Source of the DNA: Candidatus Gastranaerophilales bacterium
Lineage (GTDB): Bacteria > Cyanobacteriota > Vampirovibrionia > Gastranaerophilales > Gastranaerophilaceae
Length of the DNA stretch: 48,192 nucleotides
NCBI GenBank assembly: GCA_944322945.1
Contig: CALUQN010000019.1
Coordinates: 1-48,192 of the forward strand
Reading direction: 5' to 3'
Part shown: positions 35,861-46,100 of the stretch, piece after piece
Position numbering within the stretch: position 1 is the first letter of the stretch
Layout: each line of letters begins with the position of its first letter
Notes under the pieces: generated by a model
What the model was told of the DNA's origin: nothing
Seen by the model: the letters and a program-made list of their open reading frames with translations, nothing else
The model's database searches: none
Position numbers and translations under genes: made by a program

Positions 35861-36499
35861 TCATTTTTTCTTAGGTACGCTGAAAACGATGTTATCAAGA
35901 GTTAGTTTGAATGTGCTTTTGCCGTATTTGCCGTTGCTTTTTAGAAAAATGTTCAAAATACTCTCATCGCCGGTATTTTGTTTTGTTACGTGGTCGTAGC
36001 CTTCGCGAACTCGAAGCCCGCGGTTATTGATTATTTTGTAAATATATTCTCCGTAAATTCGTTTTGCTGCCATAACTTCATAGCTGTCGGAAATATTGGC
36101 TTCATTCGCAAGCCCCTTTGCTTTTCCGAGTCGTTTGCCTCGTTCTGCAACTTCTTCAGCCATTTTACCGGTTACTATAAAATGTTTGTTGTGCAGGCTT
36201 AGAAATCTGAAAAAGTCGGATGCTGTCTTTTTTACTGCTCGACCGTATTCTTTGACTGTGCATTTATAGCCTTTTTGTGCCCTGTGGTAATTATAATCTT
36301 TGTCGTAATGCGCAAAAATCTTTGCTATCCTTTGCTTTTCCGTATCCTGCTCTATAGGCCCTGCCAGGGTTTCAATAAGTTTCCTGCATCCTTTTTGAAT
36401 ATTTATGCTATCTACGGCTTCTTTTCCGTCAATGTGTACTTTTACCGGTATTACTCCGCAAAAATTGGTGTTGTTATATGTAGAAAGACCTGTTTGCAT
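35861..36499 (-). CDS. Unknown protein
   Basis: A 212-residue protein of unknown family, rich in Lys and Arg and probably cytoplasmic or secreted by an unusual route. It begins MQTGLSTYNNTNFCGVIPV, a short polar leader with an F-x-G element like those on the giant paralogues. The middle is helical (residues 30-150), and the end carries beta-like TFKLTLDNIVFSVPKKK. Two AGGAGTTTT elements lie 8 and about 30 bases upstream of the ATG; the nearer one is the ribosome site. It stands alone between the metzincin and FAD genes. Confidence 0.7.
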   Translation of the reverse strand: MQTGLSTYNNTNFCGVIPVKVHIDGKEAVDSINIQKGCRKLIETLAGPIEQDTEKQRIAKIFAHYDKDYNYHRAQKGYKCTVKEYGRAVKKTASDFFRFLSLHNKHFIVTGKMAEEVAERGKRLGKAKGLANEANISDSYEVMAAKRIYGEYIYKIINNRGLRVREGYDHVTKQNTGDESILNIFLKSNGKYGKSTFKLTLDNIVFSVPKKK

Positions 36500-36570
36500 G
36501 CAAAAAACTCCTTTTGAGGTTCTTTAAAACTCCTAAATAAAATTTTTTGCCAGTGTATTTTGTGGAAATT

Positions 36571-36599
36571 TATATAGTATCTGTGATTTTTACTATATA
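36571..36599. repeat. Perfect 9-base inverted repeat
   Basis: TATATAGTA and TACTATATA are separated by 11 bases. It lies in the 113-base gap between the metzincin stop and the gene at 35861. It has no T-tract for a terminator and could be an operator or part of the promoter of the next gene. Confidence 0.4.
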
Positions 36600-36612
36600 T
36601 AAGTTCCTGTTT

Positions 36613-37932
36613 TTATTTTAACTGAGGATTATACATGCTAAGACTCAAATATTGACGGATTGAATTTATTAGATCATTTATTTCTTCTGAAGGCATGATG
36701 GTTTTGGAGATTTCTGCGTATTTAATTGCGTCTTTATACTTTTTATTGCTCATTGACACAACTGCAAGATTGTAATAAGCAAGAGCTTTTTCATTTTCAG
36801 TTGCAGCAAGCGCCAGTGCTTTATTAAATGATTTCTTTGCTTCTTCAATCTTGCCTAATTCTGCAAATGCTATACCAAGGTCAATATAACCGCCTGATAT
36901 GTTGGGCGCTTTTTTGACGTAATTTTGGGCGTCTATTAGTTTACGCATATTAACAGTGCGCTCATTACCAAGAAGTACCGGCGGGTAGAATAATCCTTTA
37001 TTGTTAACTTGTGAAAGCGGTACATTTGTTATATCCGGTAAAAGCTTATACAGTAGTTTTAATGTATTTATGTCATTAGAGGTAAAGAATATAAAATTTC
37101 CGGAACTTGAGGATTGTATCTGCGGTTGGTTTGTGGACATATACATCAGGTCAGACGGATTGTCGCTGTGTCCCATAATTCCAAGAGCGTGCCCGATTTC
37201 ATGTAGCACGGTGTTGTGGAGCTCTTTTGTTGATAAAAATCTGCCATAGGGGTCTCTTTCATAGACCGTTATAATCATTTGTTTGAGGCGGCTGCCTTTT
37301 ACTATCGGATTTGTGTAAGCGACAACATATTTACACCCTCCTTCTTTACAGTTTGAGTTGTCAAAATCACTGAATTTAACAACAATATCTGCATTTTTAG
37401 GGGTTTGTACATAGGTGAAATTTATAAATCCACTGGCATTCTTCCAGTTTGAAAAACATCTTTTTATTTCGCTTATGTAGTAATTCGGCAAATTTTTATC
37501 GGAGGTATTTTCTATGTATACTTTCAGCGGAAAAGTGTTTATGTCCCAGCGTAAAATTTTGTTGTCGTATGAGACGTGCTCAATGTAATTTTCTCCATAC
37601 GCACGGTATATATTATACTTCCAATCATAAACTTTTGTGCCGGCCAGCAGTTTTGCACTGTCATTCTGAATACTTTCGCTGAATTTATAAATCGCTTTTT
37701 GAATTTTTATATTGCTTTTGAACTTTGTAAGAGTTTTTACGTAGTAAAATCTGATATCTTTATCGTAGCGTTTAATTGTAATCGCAAGATTTAAGTTCTT
37801 GTATGCACTGAGATAATCACCTTTTAATAATGCTGCTTTCCCTTTGTTCAACAAAAATTCCGGCGCATAATAAAATATTATTATGAGTAATAAAAGTATT
37901 AAAGTTAAAATATATAAACGTTTATTCTTCAT
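36613..37932 (-). CDS. Membrane-anchored metzincin (matrixin-like) protease with TPRs
   Basis: A 439-residue zinc protease. A membrane helix (about 7-24) is followed by a short TPR-like region, the protease domain, and two or three TPR units at about 345-430. The zinc site is HEIGHALGIMGH (His244, Glu245, His248, His255), one residue longer than the usual matrixin HExxHxxGxxH, followed by the Met-turn DLMYMS (Met263). To my memory a GIxGH variant occurs in cyanobacterial matrixins. The topology suggests action outside the cytoplasm. It overlaps scpB by 11 bases, so it is probably read from the smc operon. Confidence 0.88.
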   Translation of the reverse strand: MKNKRLYILTLILLLLIIIFYYAPEFLLNKGKAALLKGDYLSAYKNLNLAITIKRYDKDIRFYYVKTLTKFKSNIKIQKAIYKFSESIQNDSAKLLAGTKVYDWKYNIYRAYGENYIEHVSYDNKILRWDINTFPLKVYIENTSDKNLPNYYISEIKRCFSNWKNASGFINFTYVQTPKNADIVVKFSDFDNSNCKEGGCKYVVAYTNPIVKGSRLKQMIITVYERDPYGRFLSTKELHNTVLHEIGHALGIMGHSDNPSDLMYMSTNQPQIQSSSSGNFIFFTSNDINTLKLLYKLLPDITNVPLSQVNNKGLFYPPVLLGNERTVNMRKLIDAQNYVKKAPNISGGYIDLGIAFAELGKIEEAKKSFNKALALAATENEKALAYYNLAVVSMSNKKYKDAIKYAEISKTIMPSEEINDLINSIRQYLSLSMYNPQLK

Positions 37933-38449
37933 CTTCTTTTTGTTTTAGAGCGGTTTTGTCCAGTTCTAAAATTTTCGCCAGAGCTCTCGTATCACCCTTG
38001 AGTTTGAAATATTCAGCAAATTTAGGTGTTGTTTTAAGGTTGTAGCTTCTGCCGTTTTTATCTTTTGTTTTTGATATCAAACCTTTTTCAACAAGTTCCT
38101 GAACATGTTCATAGGCATTTGAGCCTCTTAATTCCTTGAGGTCTGTCTGGCGTATAGGTTCTTTTAATGCAATTACAGATAAAGTTCTCAGTACTGCAGG
38201 TTTTAATTCAACAGGACATAATTTTTCAACAATGTCCATGTGTTCTTCTTTTACCTGCAGAATATATCCGTTTTCGTCGTCAATTTCAAGCGCCCCGTCT
38301 CTGGAGGAATAGTCCATAATAAGTTCAAGAAGTGCTTCTTCAACTACTTCGTCATTGTCTTCTTCAAGGATTTCCGCTATATCGTGCACACTTAGTGCCT
38401 GGGCTGTTGTAAACAAAACAGCTTCAATTCGCGATTTCAACTGTTCCAT
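37922..38449 (-). CDS. scpB: Segregation and condensation protein B
   Basis: ScpB forms the winged-helix dimer that binds the ScpA kleisin in the Smc complex. The 175 residues are the usual length. Features are the N-terminal LKSRIEAVLFTTAQALSVHDIAEILEE helix and the second winged-helix LRTLSVIALKEPIRQTDLKELRGSNAYEHVQELVEKGLI. It overlaps scpA by 26 bases and the protease gene by 11 bases. The KTTPKFAEYFKLKG end is conserved in the family. Confidence 0.95.
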   Translation of the reverse strand: MEQLKSRIEAVLFTTAQALSVHDIAEILEEDNDEVVEEALLELIMDYSSRDGALEIDDENGYILQVKEEHMDIVEKLCPVELKPAVLRTLSVIALKEPIRQTDLKELRGSNAYEHVQELVEKGLISKTKDKNGRSYNLKTTPKFAEYFKLKGDTRALAKILELDKTALKQKEDEE

Positions 38450-39230
38450 TTTCTATCTCCCCGGTTTTATTGTCTTTTATTACATACACATCAGAGTAAA
38501 ATTCATCCTGCGTCAGGTTATAATCTGATTCTGCCGCCAGAAACAGCATTGCAATGTAGGCGCTTATTCTGTCCATCCCAAGCAGTGTCAAGGAATTCAA
38601 ATCAACTTTATCTTCTTTCAGAAAAATTTGTTCAAGATTTGCTTTGAGCGTCATTACGGCTTCTTCAATATATTCTTCGTGAGCCATATTTACAATGTCA
38701 TCAGGTGTGAATCTTGAATAAGATTGTACTCTGCGTTTTGCACGTTCCTGAGCATTTTTCAATGCTTGTTTTTGGTCAATCTTTTCGTAAAATTTCAATT
38801 GACGGATCAAGTCATTCAGTGTAACTGTTCTGTTCCGGTTCAGACGGACGCTGGTGCGTCTTTGCAAAACTTCGTCAATTGATATTACATTATTTGTCGG
38901 AATATAATCATCTTCTGCGTATTCTGCCACAAATCCGTCGTCATCATATTGAACTTCGTCATATCGGTCTTCAAATTGTTCGGCGGTGATACCTTCCAGT
39001 ACATTTGATTGCAGCTTGATTAAAATAGATGCAAACAACAATGTTCTCCCTGTTAAGCGAAGGTTCTGAGATTTCATCTCGCAGATTTTAGCCAGATATT
39101 TATCAGTGACATCAATAATATCAATGTTCCACGGATCTATCTTGCCGGCTTTTGCCATCTCAACAAGCACGCCTATCCCGTCGTTTTCATTTTCAAGATA
39201 TTCATAATTTAAAACTGCATTTTCTGCCAT
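38424..39230 (-). CDS. scpA: Segregation and condensation protein A (kleisin)
   Basis: ScpA is the kleisin that bridges the Smc heads. The 268-residue length is normal. The conserved LLVEMAKAGKIDPWNIDIIDVTDKYL-like N-terminus binds the Smc coil, and the C-terminal FLAAESDYNLTQDEFYSDVYV is the winged-helix end that meets the Smc head. The central acidic Asp/Glu-rich stretch (DEVQYDDDGFVAEYAEDDY) is longer than in model species. It is 5 bases downstream of smc. Confidence 0.95.
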   Translation of the reverse strand: MAENAVLNYEYLENENDGIGVLVEMAKAGKIDPWNIDIIDVTDKYLAKICEMKSQNLRLTGRTLLFASILIKLQSNVLEGITAEQFEDRYDEVQYDDDGFVAEYAEDDYIPTNNVISIDEVLQRRTSVRLNRNRTVTLNDLIRQLKFYEKIDQKQALKNAQERAKRRVQSYSRFTPDDIVNMAHEEYIEEAVMTLKANLEQIFLKEDKVDLNSLTLLGMDRISAYIAMLFLAAESDYNLTQDEFYSDVYVIKDNKTGEIENGTVEIAN

Positions 39231-39235
39231 TTATA

Positions 39236-42200
39236 TTAATCTCTCAGTTTAATTCCGGTTACTCTTGTAATACCTTTTTCTTTCTGGGTTACACCTATTG
39301 TCCTATTAGCTGATTCTATCATAGGTTTTCTGTGACTTACAACTATAAATTGCGTATCTTTTGACTGTTTCTGCACCATTTGGGCGATACGTTCAACATT
39401 CATTGTATCAAGACTTGCGTCGACTTCATCAAAGGCATAGAACGGTGCCGGCATGTATCTTTGTATAGCAAAAACAAATGCCAGTGCGGTTAATGACTTT
39501 TCGCCTCCGGACATACTCTCTAACCTTTGAAGTTTTTTGTCACGCGGCTGTGCTGCAATTGTTAATCCTCCGTTTAGAGGATCTTCCGGGTTTTCCAGAA
39601 TTAATTCACCTTCGCCTTCGGACAGTTGGTGGAATACTTCTTTGAAGTTTGCATTTATGTTGTTGTAGGTTTTCATGAAGGTCTCTTTTTTTAGCTGCTC
39701 ATATCCGTTCATGCGCTCAAGGATTTCTTTGCGTTCTTTAGTGAGGGTGTCTATTTGCTGTTTTAGCTCGGTCTGTCGTGCTAATACTTCATCATAAGAT
39801 GTTAGTGCACGCATATTAACATCGCCAAGTTCATCCATTTTCTTTTCTAGTTTCTGAATTTTTGAGGTAATCTCTTCAATAGAAATTTCTGTCGGCTCAA
39901 GTTTTTCGATTTCTATGCCGGAATTTGTAAGAACTGTACGCGCCTCGTCAAGCTGTGGTTCAAGTTCACGGCGGCGGGCTTTGAACGATTCTATCTGTTC
40001 GGCAATTCTTTCAATGTCGGAAATCCTTATGTGTTTTTGCTTTTCAAGCTCTATCAGGTCATTATGAATTTCGTCACGCTGCTTTAAAAGTTCGCCGAGT
40101 TTTTCTTCTATTTCCTCAATTTGAACTTTCAACTCTTCTAGTTTTTTATTCAAAACCTCTGTTTCTTCTTTGTAAGTTATCTTGTCATTTTCGAGTTTTT
40201 TATTGTTGTGTTCAATGTTAACAATTTCTTCGCTTTTGGTCTGTATAAGGTCATTATGGAACGAAATCTGACGGTTTAGTTCATTTTTGTCATTGTTTGC
40301 ATTCATCAAATTGACCTGCAGACGTTTGATTTCAGCCTCAATTCCTTCTGTTTTGGCTTTTAAGTCTTTTAAATCCTGTTCATTGATTAATTTTTCTACT
40401 TCTTCAATTTGTTCCTGAACAAGTGTCATCTCGTCAATAAGTGATACGTGTTTATCTTCAAGTTTGTCAAGTTTTTTGTTTAATTCATCAATTTTAGGCT
40501 CGGTATTTTTTATGAACTCAGCACGTTCTTTGAGGATATTTTCGCTGTTTTCGTAATTTTTATTCATATTGTCGAGTTCAACTTTTGACTTGTTAAACTC
40601 TGTCATTGCGTCTGAATATCCCGAGCGAACTTTGTCAAGCTTATTTTCAAGCTCGTTTTGTTTCTTGTTCAGGTCTTTTAATTTGATTTCTAAGTCTTTT
40701 AATTTCTCTTTGTATGTGTTGAGTTCGTTGTCATCATTCTGGCTGAAGCTTAGACCTGAGCGTCTCATTGAACCGCCTGTCATTGAACCTGATTTTTCAA
40801 ACAGTTCACCGGAAAGTGTAACCATTCTGTATTTGCCGATGAGTTTTTTTGCACATTCCATGTCTTCAACAACAAGGGTGTCGCCTACCGCGTAATAAAA
40901 GGCATTCAAGTATGTGTCATCAAAATCAACAAGATTTATTGCAAAATCAATAACGCCTTTGTCTTTTGGCAGTGCTAGTCTTGTCGGGGCTTTTTGTACT
41001 TTATTCAATGGGATAAATGTTGCGCGCCCCGCACCTGATGATTTTAAAAGTTCAATTGCAACGGATGCAACATGTTCATCATCAACAACTACATGTGACA
41101 TTCTTCCGCCAAAAGCCACTTCCATTGCTGTTGAATACTCTTTATCAACAGTTCCGAGCTGAACAAGCGGTGCATGAACTCCTTTCAGTTTTGCGCCCAT
41201 AACTGTATCTATTGCCCTGCCGAAAGACTCTTCTGCAGCCTGCTTCTTAACTTCCATTGATGCTATTTTTCTGTAAACGATTTGTGCATCATAGTTCAAG
41301 TCATTTATTTCGTTTTTTGTTTTATCCAGTTCGTGCATTGTGTTTTGCTGGATAATTTTGAAATCTTGAAGCTCTTTTTGAAGCTGCTCAACCATCTTTT
41401 GTTTCAGATCCTGGTCGTTTGTGAAATTAGCCTTGAGGTTTTCAAGCTCAACAAGTTTTGCTTTTGCCTGCTCAAGCTCTTTTTCTAATGATTTAAGCTC
41501 GCTTTCAAGCGGGTATTTTTCTTTTAAAAGCAGGTTTTCTTTATCTTGTAATTCTTCAAGTTGTTTTCTTAGATTATTACGTTTTTCGATATGCTGGTCA
41601 GCAGTTGCGTTCATACCAGTCATATCTTCAAGAATTTTTTTCAGCTCGTTGTTTTTTTCTTTGATTGAACTTTCGATAACCTTGATTTCATCATCTTTCA
41701 TTGTAATTTTGAGTTTGAAATCGGCAATTTTTTTGTTGAAGTTTTCAATCCCGTTTTTGGCGTTTTCAATAGAGCGCAAGCCGTCGTGTATTTGCTTGTC
41801 GGCATAATCGGAGGCGTTTTTTTTGCGTTCAATTTCGCCTTTTATAGTTTCTTCTTTTTTCTTGAGTTCAATCTGTTGAGCTTCGCCTTTTTCTTTGACA
41901 AGTTCGGAAATCTCGTTGTATTTCCCTGTTATCAGCTTTAACCGCTCTTCTAAATCTTTGTTTTTGACCTCTTCTTCTTTTTTCTTTTTTGTAAATTCAA
42001 GAATATTTTCGTGAGCTTTTTCAAGTGATTTTTTTATATCAAAAAATCTGACAGTATTAATTTGTCCTTCAAGTGAGTTTTTTTCTTCTCTTAGTTTTTG
42101 ATATTTGAGCGCAACTTCGCGTTCTTCTTTTAACTGTTCAAGCCGAGTTTCTACTTCATTTAAAATTACAGTGGAGCGTTCAACACGCTGTTCTACTGTG

Positions 42201-42727
42201 TTCAATTCGTTTGTTGCCTGCTCAATCCGGCGGTCAAAGTCGGCAATTCCTGCAATTTCATCAATATATTTTCTTCTATTTTTAGGCGAACAATTTGTAA
42301 TCCCCTGGACATCACCTTGCATCATTACATTAAAGCTGTTTGCTGTAACGTTGTATTTTTCCAGAAAAGCGTGGATGTTAGAAAGTGTTGTGACAGAATC
42401 GTTCAGATAGTAGGTGCTTGCGTAGCCCTGCGACGATTTACGGATTTTGCGGGCTACAGAAAACTCGCTGTTAGAGTTGGGGTCGCCGAATGTTACTTTT
42501 ACGAAAGCATCATTTCTTTTGGTGTAGGTAGATATAAAGTGCGAAAGATTTTCCGCGCGGAGTTCACTTGCATTAGCAAGTCCAAGCGCGAAAAGTATAC
42601 TGTCAATAATATTGCTTTTGCCTGACCCGTTCGGCCCTGATATGGTGGTAAATCCTTGCAATAAAGGTATTTCAGATTTATTGGCAAAAGATTTAAAGTT
42701 ATCTATTTCTAGTTGTTTTATGTACAT
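39236..42727 (-). CDS. smc: Chromosome segregation ATPase Smc
   Basis: Smc compacts and separates chromosomes. The 1163-residue protein has the N-terminal Walker A GPNGSGKSNI (31-40), two long coiled coils, a hinge around residue 520-660 with GAKLKGVHAPLVQLG, and the C-terminal signature SGGEKSLTALAF plus Walker B FYAFDEVDASLD. I start at 42727 with the TAGGA ribosome site; a longer frame to 42784 adds 19 residues (Cys-rich, unlike the family) and is unlikely. A perfect TTGACA lies at 42784-42779 on this strand, without a clear -10. Confidence 0.96.
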   Translation of the reverse strand: MYIKQLEIDNFKSFANKSEIPLLQGFTTISGPNGSGKSNIIDSILFALGLANASELRAENLSHFISTYTKRNDAFVKVTFGDPNSNSEFSVARKIRKSSQGYASTYYLNDSVTTLSNIHAFLEKYNVTANSFNVMMQGDVQGITNCSPKNRRKYIDEIAGIADFDRRIEQATNELNTVEQRVERSTVILNEVETRLEQLKEEREVALKYQKLREEKNSLEGQINTVRFFDIKKSLEKAHENILEFTKKKKEEEVKNKDLEERLKLITGKYNEISELVKEKGEAQQIELKKKEETIKGEIERKKNASDYADKQIHDGLRSIENAKNGIENFNKKIADFKLKITMKDDEIKVIESSIKEKNNELKKILEDMTGMNATADQHIEKRNNLRKQLEELQDKENLLLKEKYPLESELKSLEKELEQAKAKLVELENLKANFTNDQDLKQKMVEQLQKELQDFKIIQQNTMHELDKTKNEINDLNYDAQIVYRKIASMEVKKQAAEESFGRAIDTVMGAKLKGVHAPLVQLGTVDKEYSTAMEVAFGGRMSHVVVDDEHVASVAIELLKSSGAGRATFIPLNKVQKAPTRLALPKDKGVIDFAINLVDFDDTYLNAFYYAVGDTLVVEDMECAKKLIGKYRMVTLSGELFEKSGSMTGGSMRRSGLSFSQNDDNELNTYKEKLKDLEIKLKDLNKKQNELENKLDKVRSGYSDAMTEFNKSKVELDNMNKNYENSENILKERAEFIKNTEPKIDELNKKLDKLEDKHVSLIDEMTLVQEQIEEVEKLINEQDLKDLKAKTEGIEAEIKRLQVNLMNANNDKNELNRQISFHNDLIQTKSEEIVNIEHNNKKLENDKITYKEETEVLNKKLEELKVQIEEIEEKLGELLKQRDEIHNDLIELEKQKHIRISDIERIAEQIESFKARRRELEPQLDEARTVLTNSGIEIEKLEPTEISIEEITSKIQKLEKKMDELGDVNMRALTSYDEVLARQTELKQQIDTLTKERKEILERMNGYEQLKKETFMKTYNNINANFKEVFHQLSEGEGELILENPEDPLNGGLTIAAQPRDKKLQRLESMSGGEKSLTALAFVFAIQRYMPAPFYAFDEVDASLDTMNVERIAQMVQKQSKDTQFIVVSHRKPMIESANRTIGVTQKEKGITRVTGIKLRD

Positions 42728-42880
42728 ATTCCTACCCGATAACAGTCTCAATTCTATTGAACAACAATATTTGGGGCATGTCAAAATGTTACATAGCGCT
42801 TAATAAATCCTCCGTCAGCAAATCCGCTCCCCCACACAATGCTGGAGAGCGGAACTAATGTAAAAGACTTAACGTCTTAA

Positions 42881-42932
42881 CGTCTTCAAAGCGACTTAAT
42901 CCGCTCTACCTCTTTCCCTCGCCCCTATGGGG
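42881..42932 (+). repeat. 52-base direct repeat, copy 1
   Basis: This stretch (starting CGTCTTCAAAGCGACTTAAT, ending CCCCTATGGGG) is identical over 52 bases, by my reading, to 47838-47889 and in the same orientation. The two copies bracket the autotransporter gene. It lies in a GC-richer, gene-free interval (42785-43120). Confidence 0.9.
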
Positions 42933-42940
42933 TGGAGTTC

Positions 42941-42963
42941 ATGTAGGTCAGGCACTGCCTGAC
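42941..42963 (+). repeat. Palindromic TCAGGCA-TGCCTGA element, copy 1
   Basis: ATGTAGGTCAGGCACTGCCT and the next 3 bases differ by one base from 48158-48180. The core TCAGGCA/TGCCTGA is a perfect inverted repeat around one base. Present on both sides of the autotransporter gene. Confidence 0.75.
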
Positions 42964-42998
42964 AGTAAGACCTCACCCCTGCCCCTCTCCTACTAAGA

Positions 42999-43049
42999 TT
43001 GAAAAGCTCTTACAGGCGTACTAAAAGCCGCCTGTTAAAAGACTTTCAA
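42999..43049. terminator. Long hairpin downstream of the autotransporter gene
   Basis: Arms TTGAAAAG-CTCTT-ACAGGCG (42999-43018) and CGCCTGT-TAAAAGA-CTTTCAA (43029-43049) form a long stem with a central mismatched section. It lies 72 bases beyond the autotransporter stop and could end its leftward transcript; there is no clear T-tract, so it may be only a repeat-type hairpin. Confidence 0.45.
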
Positions 43050-43120
43050 AATTTCTTGAACATCTTCAAAAGGCGGTATTTTAGTTTGTGGAAATAGTAA
43101 TGATGCAAACATCATGTTTG

Positions 43121-46100
43121 CTATAGTGACTTGATTTCTTTTTTAACTTTCGGTTTGTCGTTGTCGTCGTCGGAGCCGAGCATGAATCGGAAGCCGCCGG
43201 TCAGCGCAATACCGTTTCTGCCGCCGTTTCTTATCATCGCCTGCAAGAACGCGGTGAACTTATCCGCCCAGTTTCGCTGTACACCAACCCCGTATTCAAC
43301 GTATGGTTTAACGCTCATTTCAGGAAGTTTCACGTTGTTGGCTGTGACTTTTGATTCGTTCATTAAGTTCCAAACCATACCAACGCTTGCGTATGGCTGC
43401 CAGCCGCCTTTGAGGTTTGCGATAAACCTTACACTCGGGTTTAATTGTATTGTATGCAGAGGGTCAGATTCAATGTTAACCCCGGCGGCGTTCTTATAAT
43501 CAAATGTGTTCACGAAAGTATAAGACAAGAACATAATCGGCTGGATAATGAACTTACCGTCTTTGAATTCAAAGTTGTAACCTGTTTTACTTCCGACGCC
43601 TGCCAAAAGTGATGTATAATCTTCTTTGCCGTACATAGTATGAGATTCACCGACAGAGGCACCGGCACTTGCGGTAATTGCAGTCCAGAAGTTACCTTTG
43701 TAGAAGGTTTCCGTAAAGCCTAACAACCCGCCGTTCATTGATGTGTCAACGCCGGAGTAATTCAAACTAGACCCCATATAACCTGCATAACCAGTGAAGA
43801 CTCTGCTCCAGCCATTTTTCATTTCTTTGAAATCACCGTCGAAGCCAACAAGCGAACCGTAAGTAATGGCATCAACTTTAGGCCCGTTTTTAATGTTCAT
43901 TGTTTCAAAAGTGGTGTAAGGTCTGAACCAGACGGCTTTATTTTGAAGCTGGTCGGCGTATGACGACATATTTTCGTTGAAATCAGTACTTAATGCATAT
44001 TTGTTGGCATTAATTTTAGCGTAACGCTCCATAGCCGGTAATTGAGTGAACGCGTCAGCGTGTTCAAAGACGTATTTGAATGCTTCATTGACAGCGGCTT
44101 GACCTGCTGCGAGGTTTCCGACCGGTGTTGCAAGGACTGCAGGGTTGAATGCGTCAGACGGGTTGCCGGTAGAGCCGCCTCCGCCGCCAGGAGTAACAGG
44201 TTTGTCCGGTTCATCCGGGTCAGGCAGCACAGGAATTTTGTCACCTCTGGTGAAAACAAAGTAGCCGCCCTCGCCTTTGCCGTCGTACTCGTTTTCGTTG
44301 TCGTAGGTTACATTATATTTGTAGATTGGTGTATAGGCGGTTTGGTAGCTGTCAGGAAGTTCACCAGTGCCGTTCACGACATTGTTTTTCAAGCCGGGTT
44401 CAGCAAAGTATACAGCGGTGACATCTTCATCCATACTAGCATCCGACAACAAATTCATTCCTACAACATTCAAATTTCCCTGATGCTCGCCATAGCTGCC
44501 GGCAGTAAACCTATCCATTTCTTTCGCTGCAAGGTCTACATCTGCGACGAAGTTTGTATTGCCTGTCAGAGCAAAGCTATTGACGTCATAGACATGAACA
44601 GTGTTGTTTATGGTGTTTAAAGTTGTATTGCCCGCGGTGAGTATGCTGTTTCTGATATCGTTGAGCATAAAGAAAGTAGTTGAGTCTTTGTCGTCGCCAG
44701 CGATATCTACTTTGTAGCCGTCAGTACCGTCGATGTTATCTTCCATAACAACGCTTCCGCCGTTTTTCATATTGAAAGATAACGTTAAATCGTCACCGCT
44801 CATATAAATAGCGTTGTCATCTTTTACTCCTTGACTCAAAGTATAGTTGCCTGAAAATACATTTTGTCTGTTGTCAGCGTTAATGGTGATATCGGCTTGT
44901 GCGAAGATTGCACCGCCGAGAGCAGTGCTTTTTTCAGAGGTTACGTGGTTATTGATAAAACTTCCGCTGATATTTTCCATAACAGTTTGGGTTAAGATAG
45001 CACCGCCATAGGCAATATCTTCTTTTGATTCGGCGTAGTTGCCGATGAAATCGCCGTAAATATTTTTAATAGTGCCTGTATTGACGATAGCTCCGCCATA
45101 AGTATATCCGGTATTGGCAGTGGCATAGTTGTTGATAAAGTCACCGTTAATAGTATCTATTTCACCGCCATACATAGTAATAGCACCGCCATATCCAATA
45201 CCGTTAGCATCAACGTGGTTACCTATAAAATTCCCGTTAATAGAACCAATACCAGCTCCGGATTCATTTACAATAGCGGAGCCTATAGAACCAGTGCTGC
45301 CGGTGTAACCCAGTGCTTTGTTTTCAATAAAATTGCCGTTGATTTCTGATATTTCAGCACCTGACGCGTTATATATAGCCCCGCCGTAGGCTTGACGTTT
45401 ATCTGATTGTACGTAGTTGCCGGTAAAATCTCCTGTAATAATGCCGATTTTACCTGTATTGTAAATAGCTCCGCCAAAAGATTCCCGGCTTAGGGTATGC
45501 GTATAATTGCCGTTGAAATCAGCCTGAATATCTGTGATTGTGCCTGTATTATAAATAGCTCCGCCGTATGCGTGGACGTCATCAGTATTCCCATCGGCTT
45601 TGGCATAATTCCCTTGAAAAATACCTGTAAGTGTGCCAAGGGTCCCGCTGTCGTTGTAAATCGCCCCGCCATTTGCGCCAGCTGCTTCCGAAATTGCGTA
45701 GTTACCGGTATAATTGCCGTCTATAAGGGTAATTGTATGTGTATTATAAATTGCTCCTCCGTTTGCATCTTTACTGACCGCATCTGCATGGTTGTTTGTA
45801 AAGTTACCGGTTAAGGAGGCAAGATCCCAGGTGTTATAAATCGCCCCGCCTGAACTTGTACTGTTACCTTTTGTGTAGTTGTTTGTAAAATTGCCTGTTA
45901 TAATTGAATCTTTTGCAATTTCGGATGTAGGTCCGAGTCCGCTTCTGTATATAGCACCGCCTCTTGCAGCGCTCTCTCCTATTACATAGTTACCTGTAAA
46001 GTCACCGTTAATAGTTCCGATAGTTGCATAATTTGATATGGCACCGCCATAAGCATAGTAACCGGTTACATGATTACCTATAAAATCGGCATTTACAGTG

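Noticed and set aside
36500-36612. tRNA or small RNA gene in the gap
   Set aside because: The stem TATATAGTA/TACTATATA is too A/T-rich and lacks a cloverleaf or a T-tract; no tRNA was seen anywhere in the window.
42728-42784. Extended N-terminus of Smc
   Set aside because: The extra 19 residues are Cys-rich and unlike Smc; MYIKQLEIDNFKSF is the normal start with its own ribosome site.
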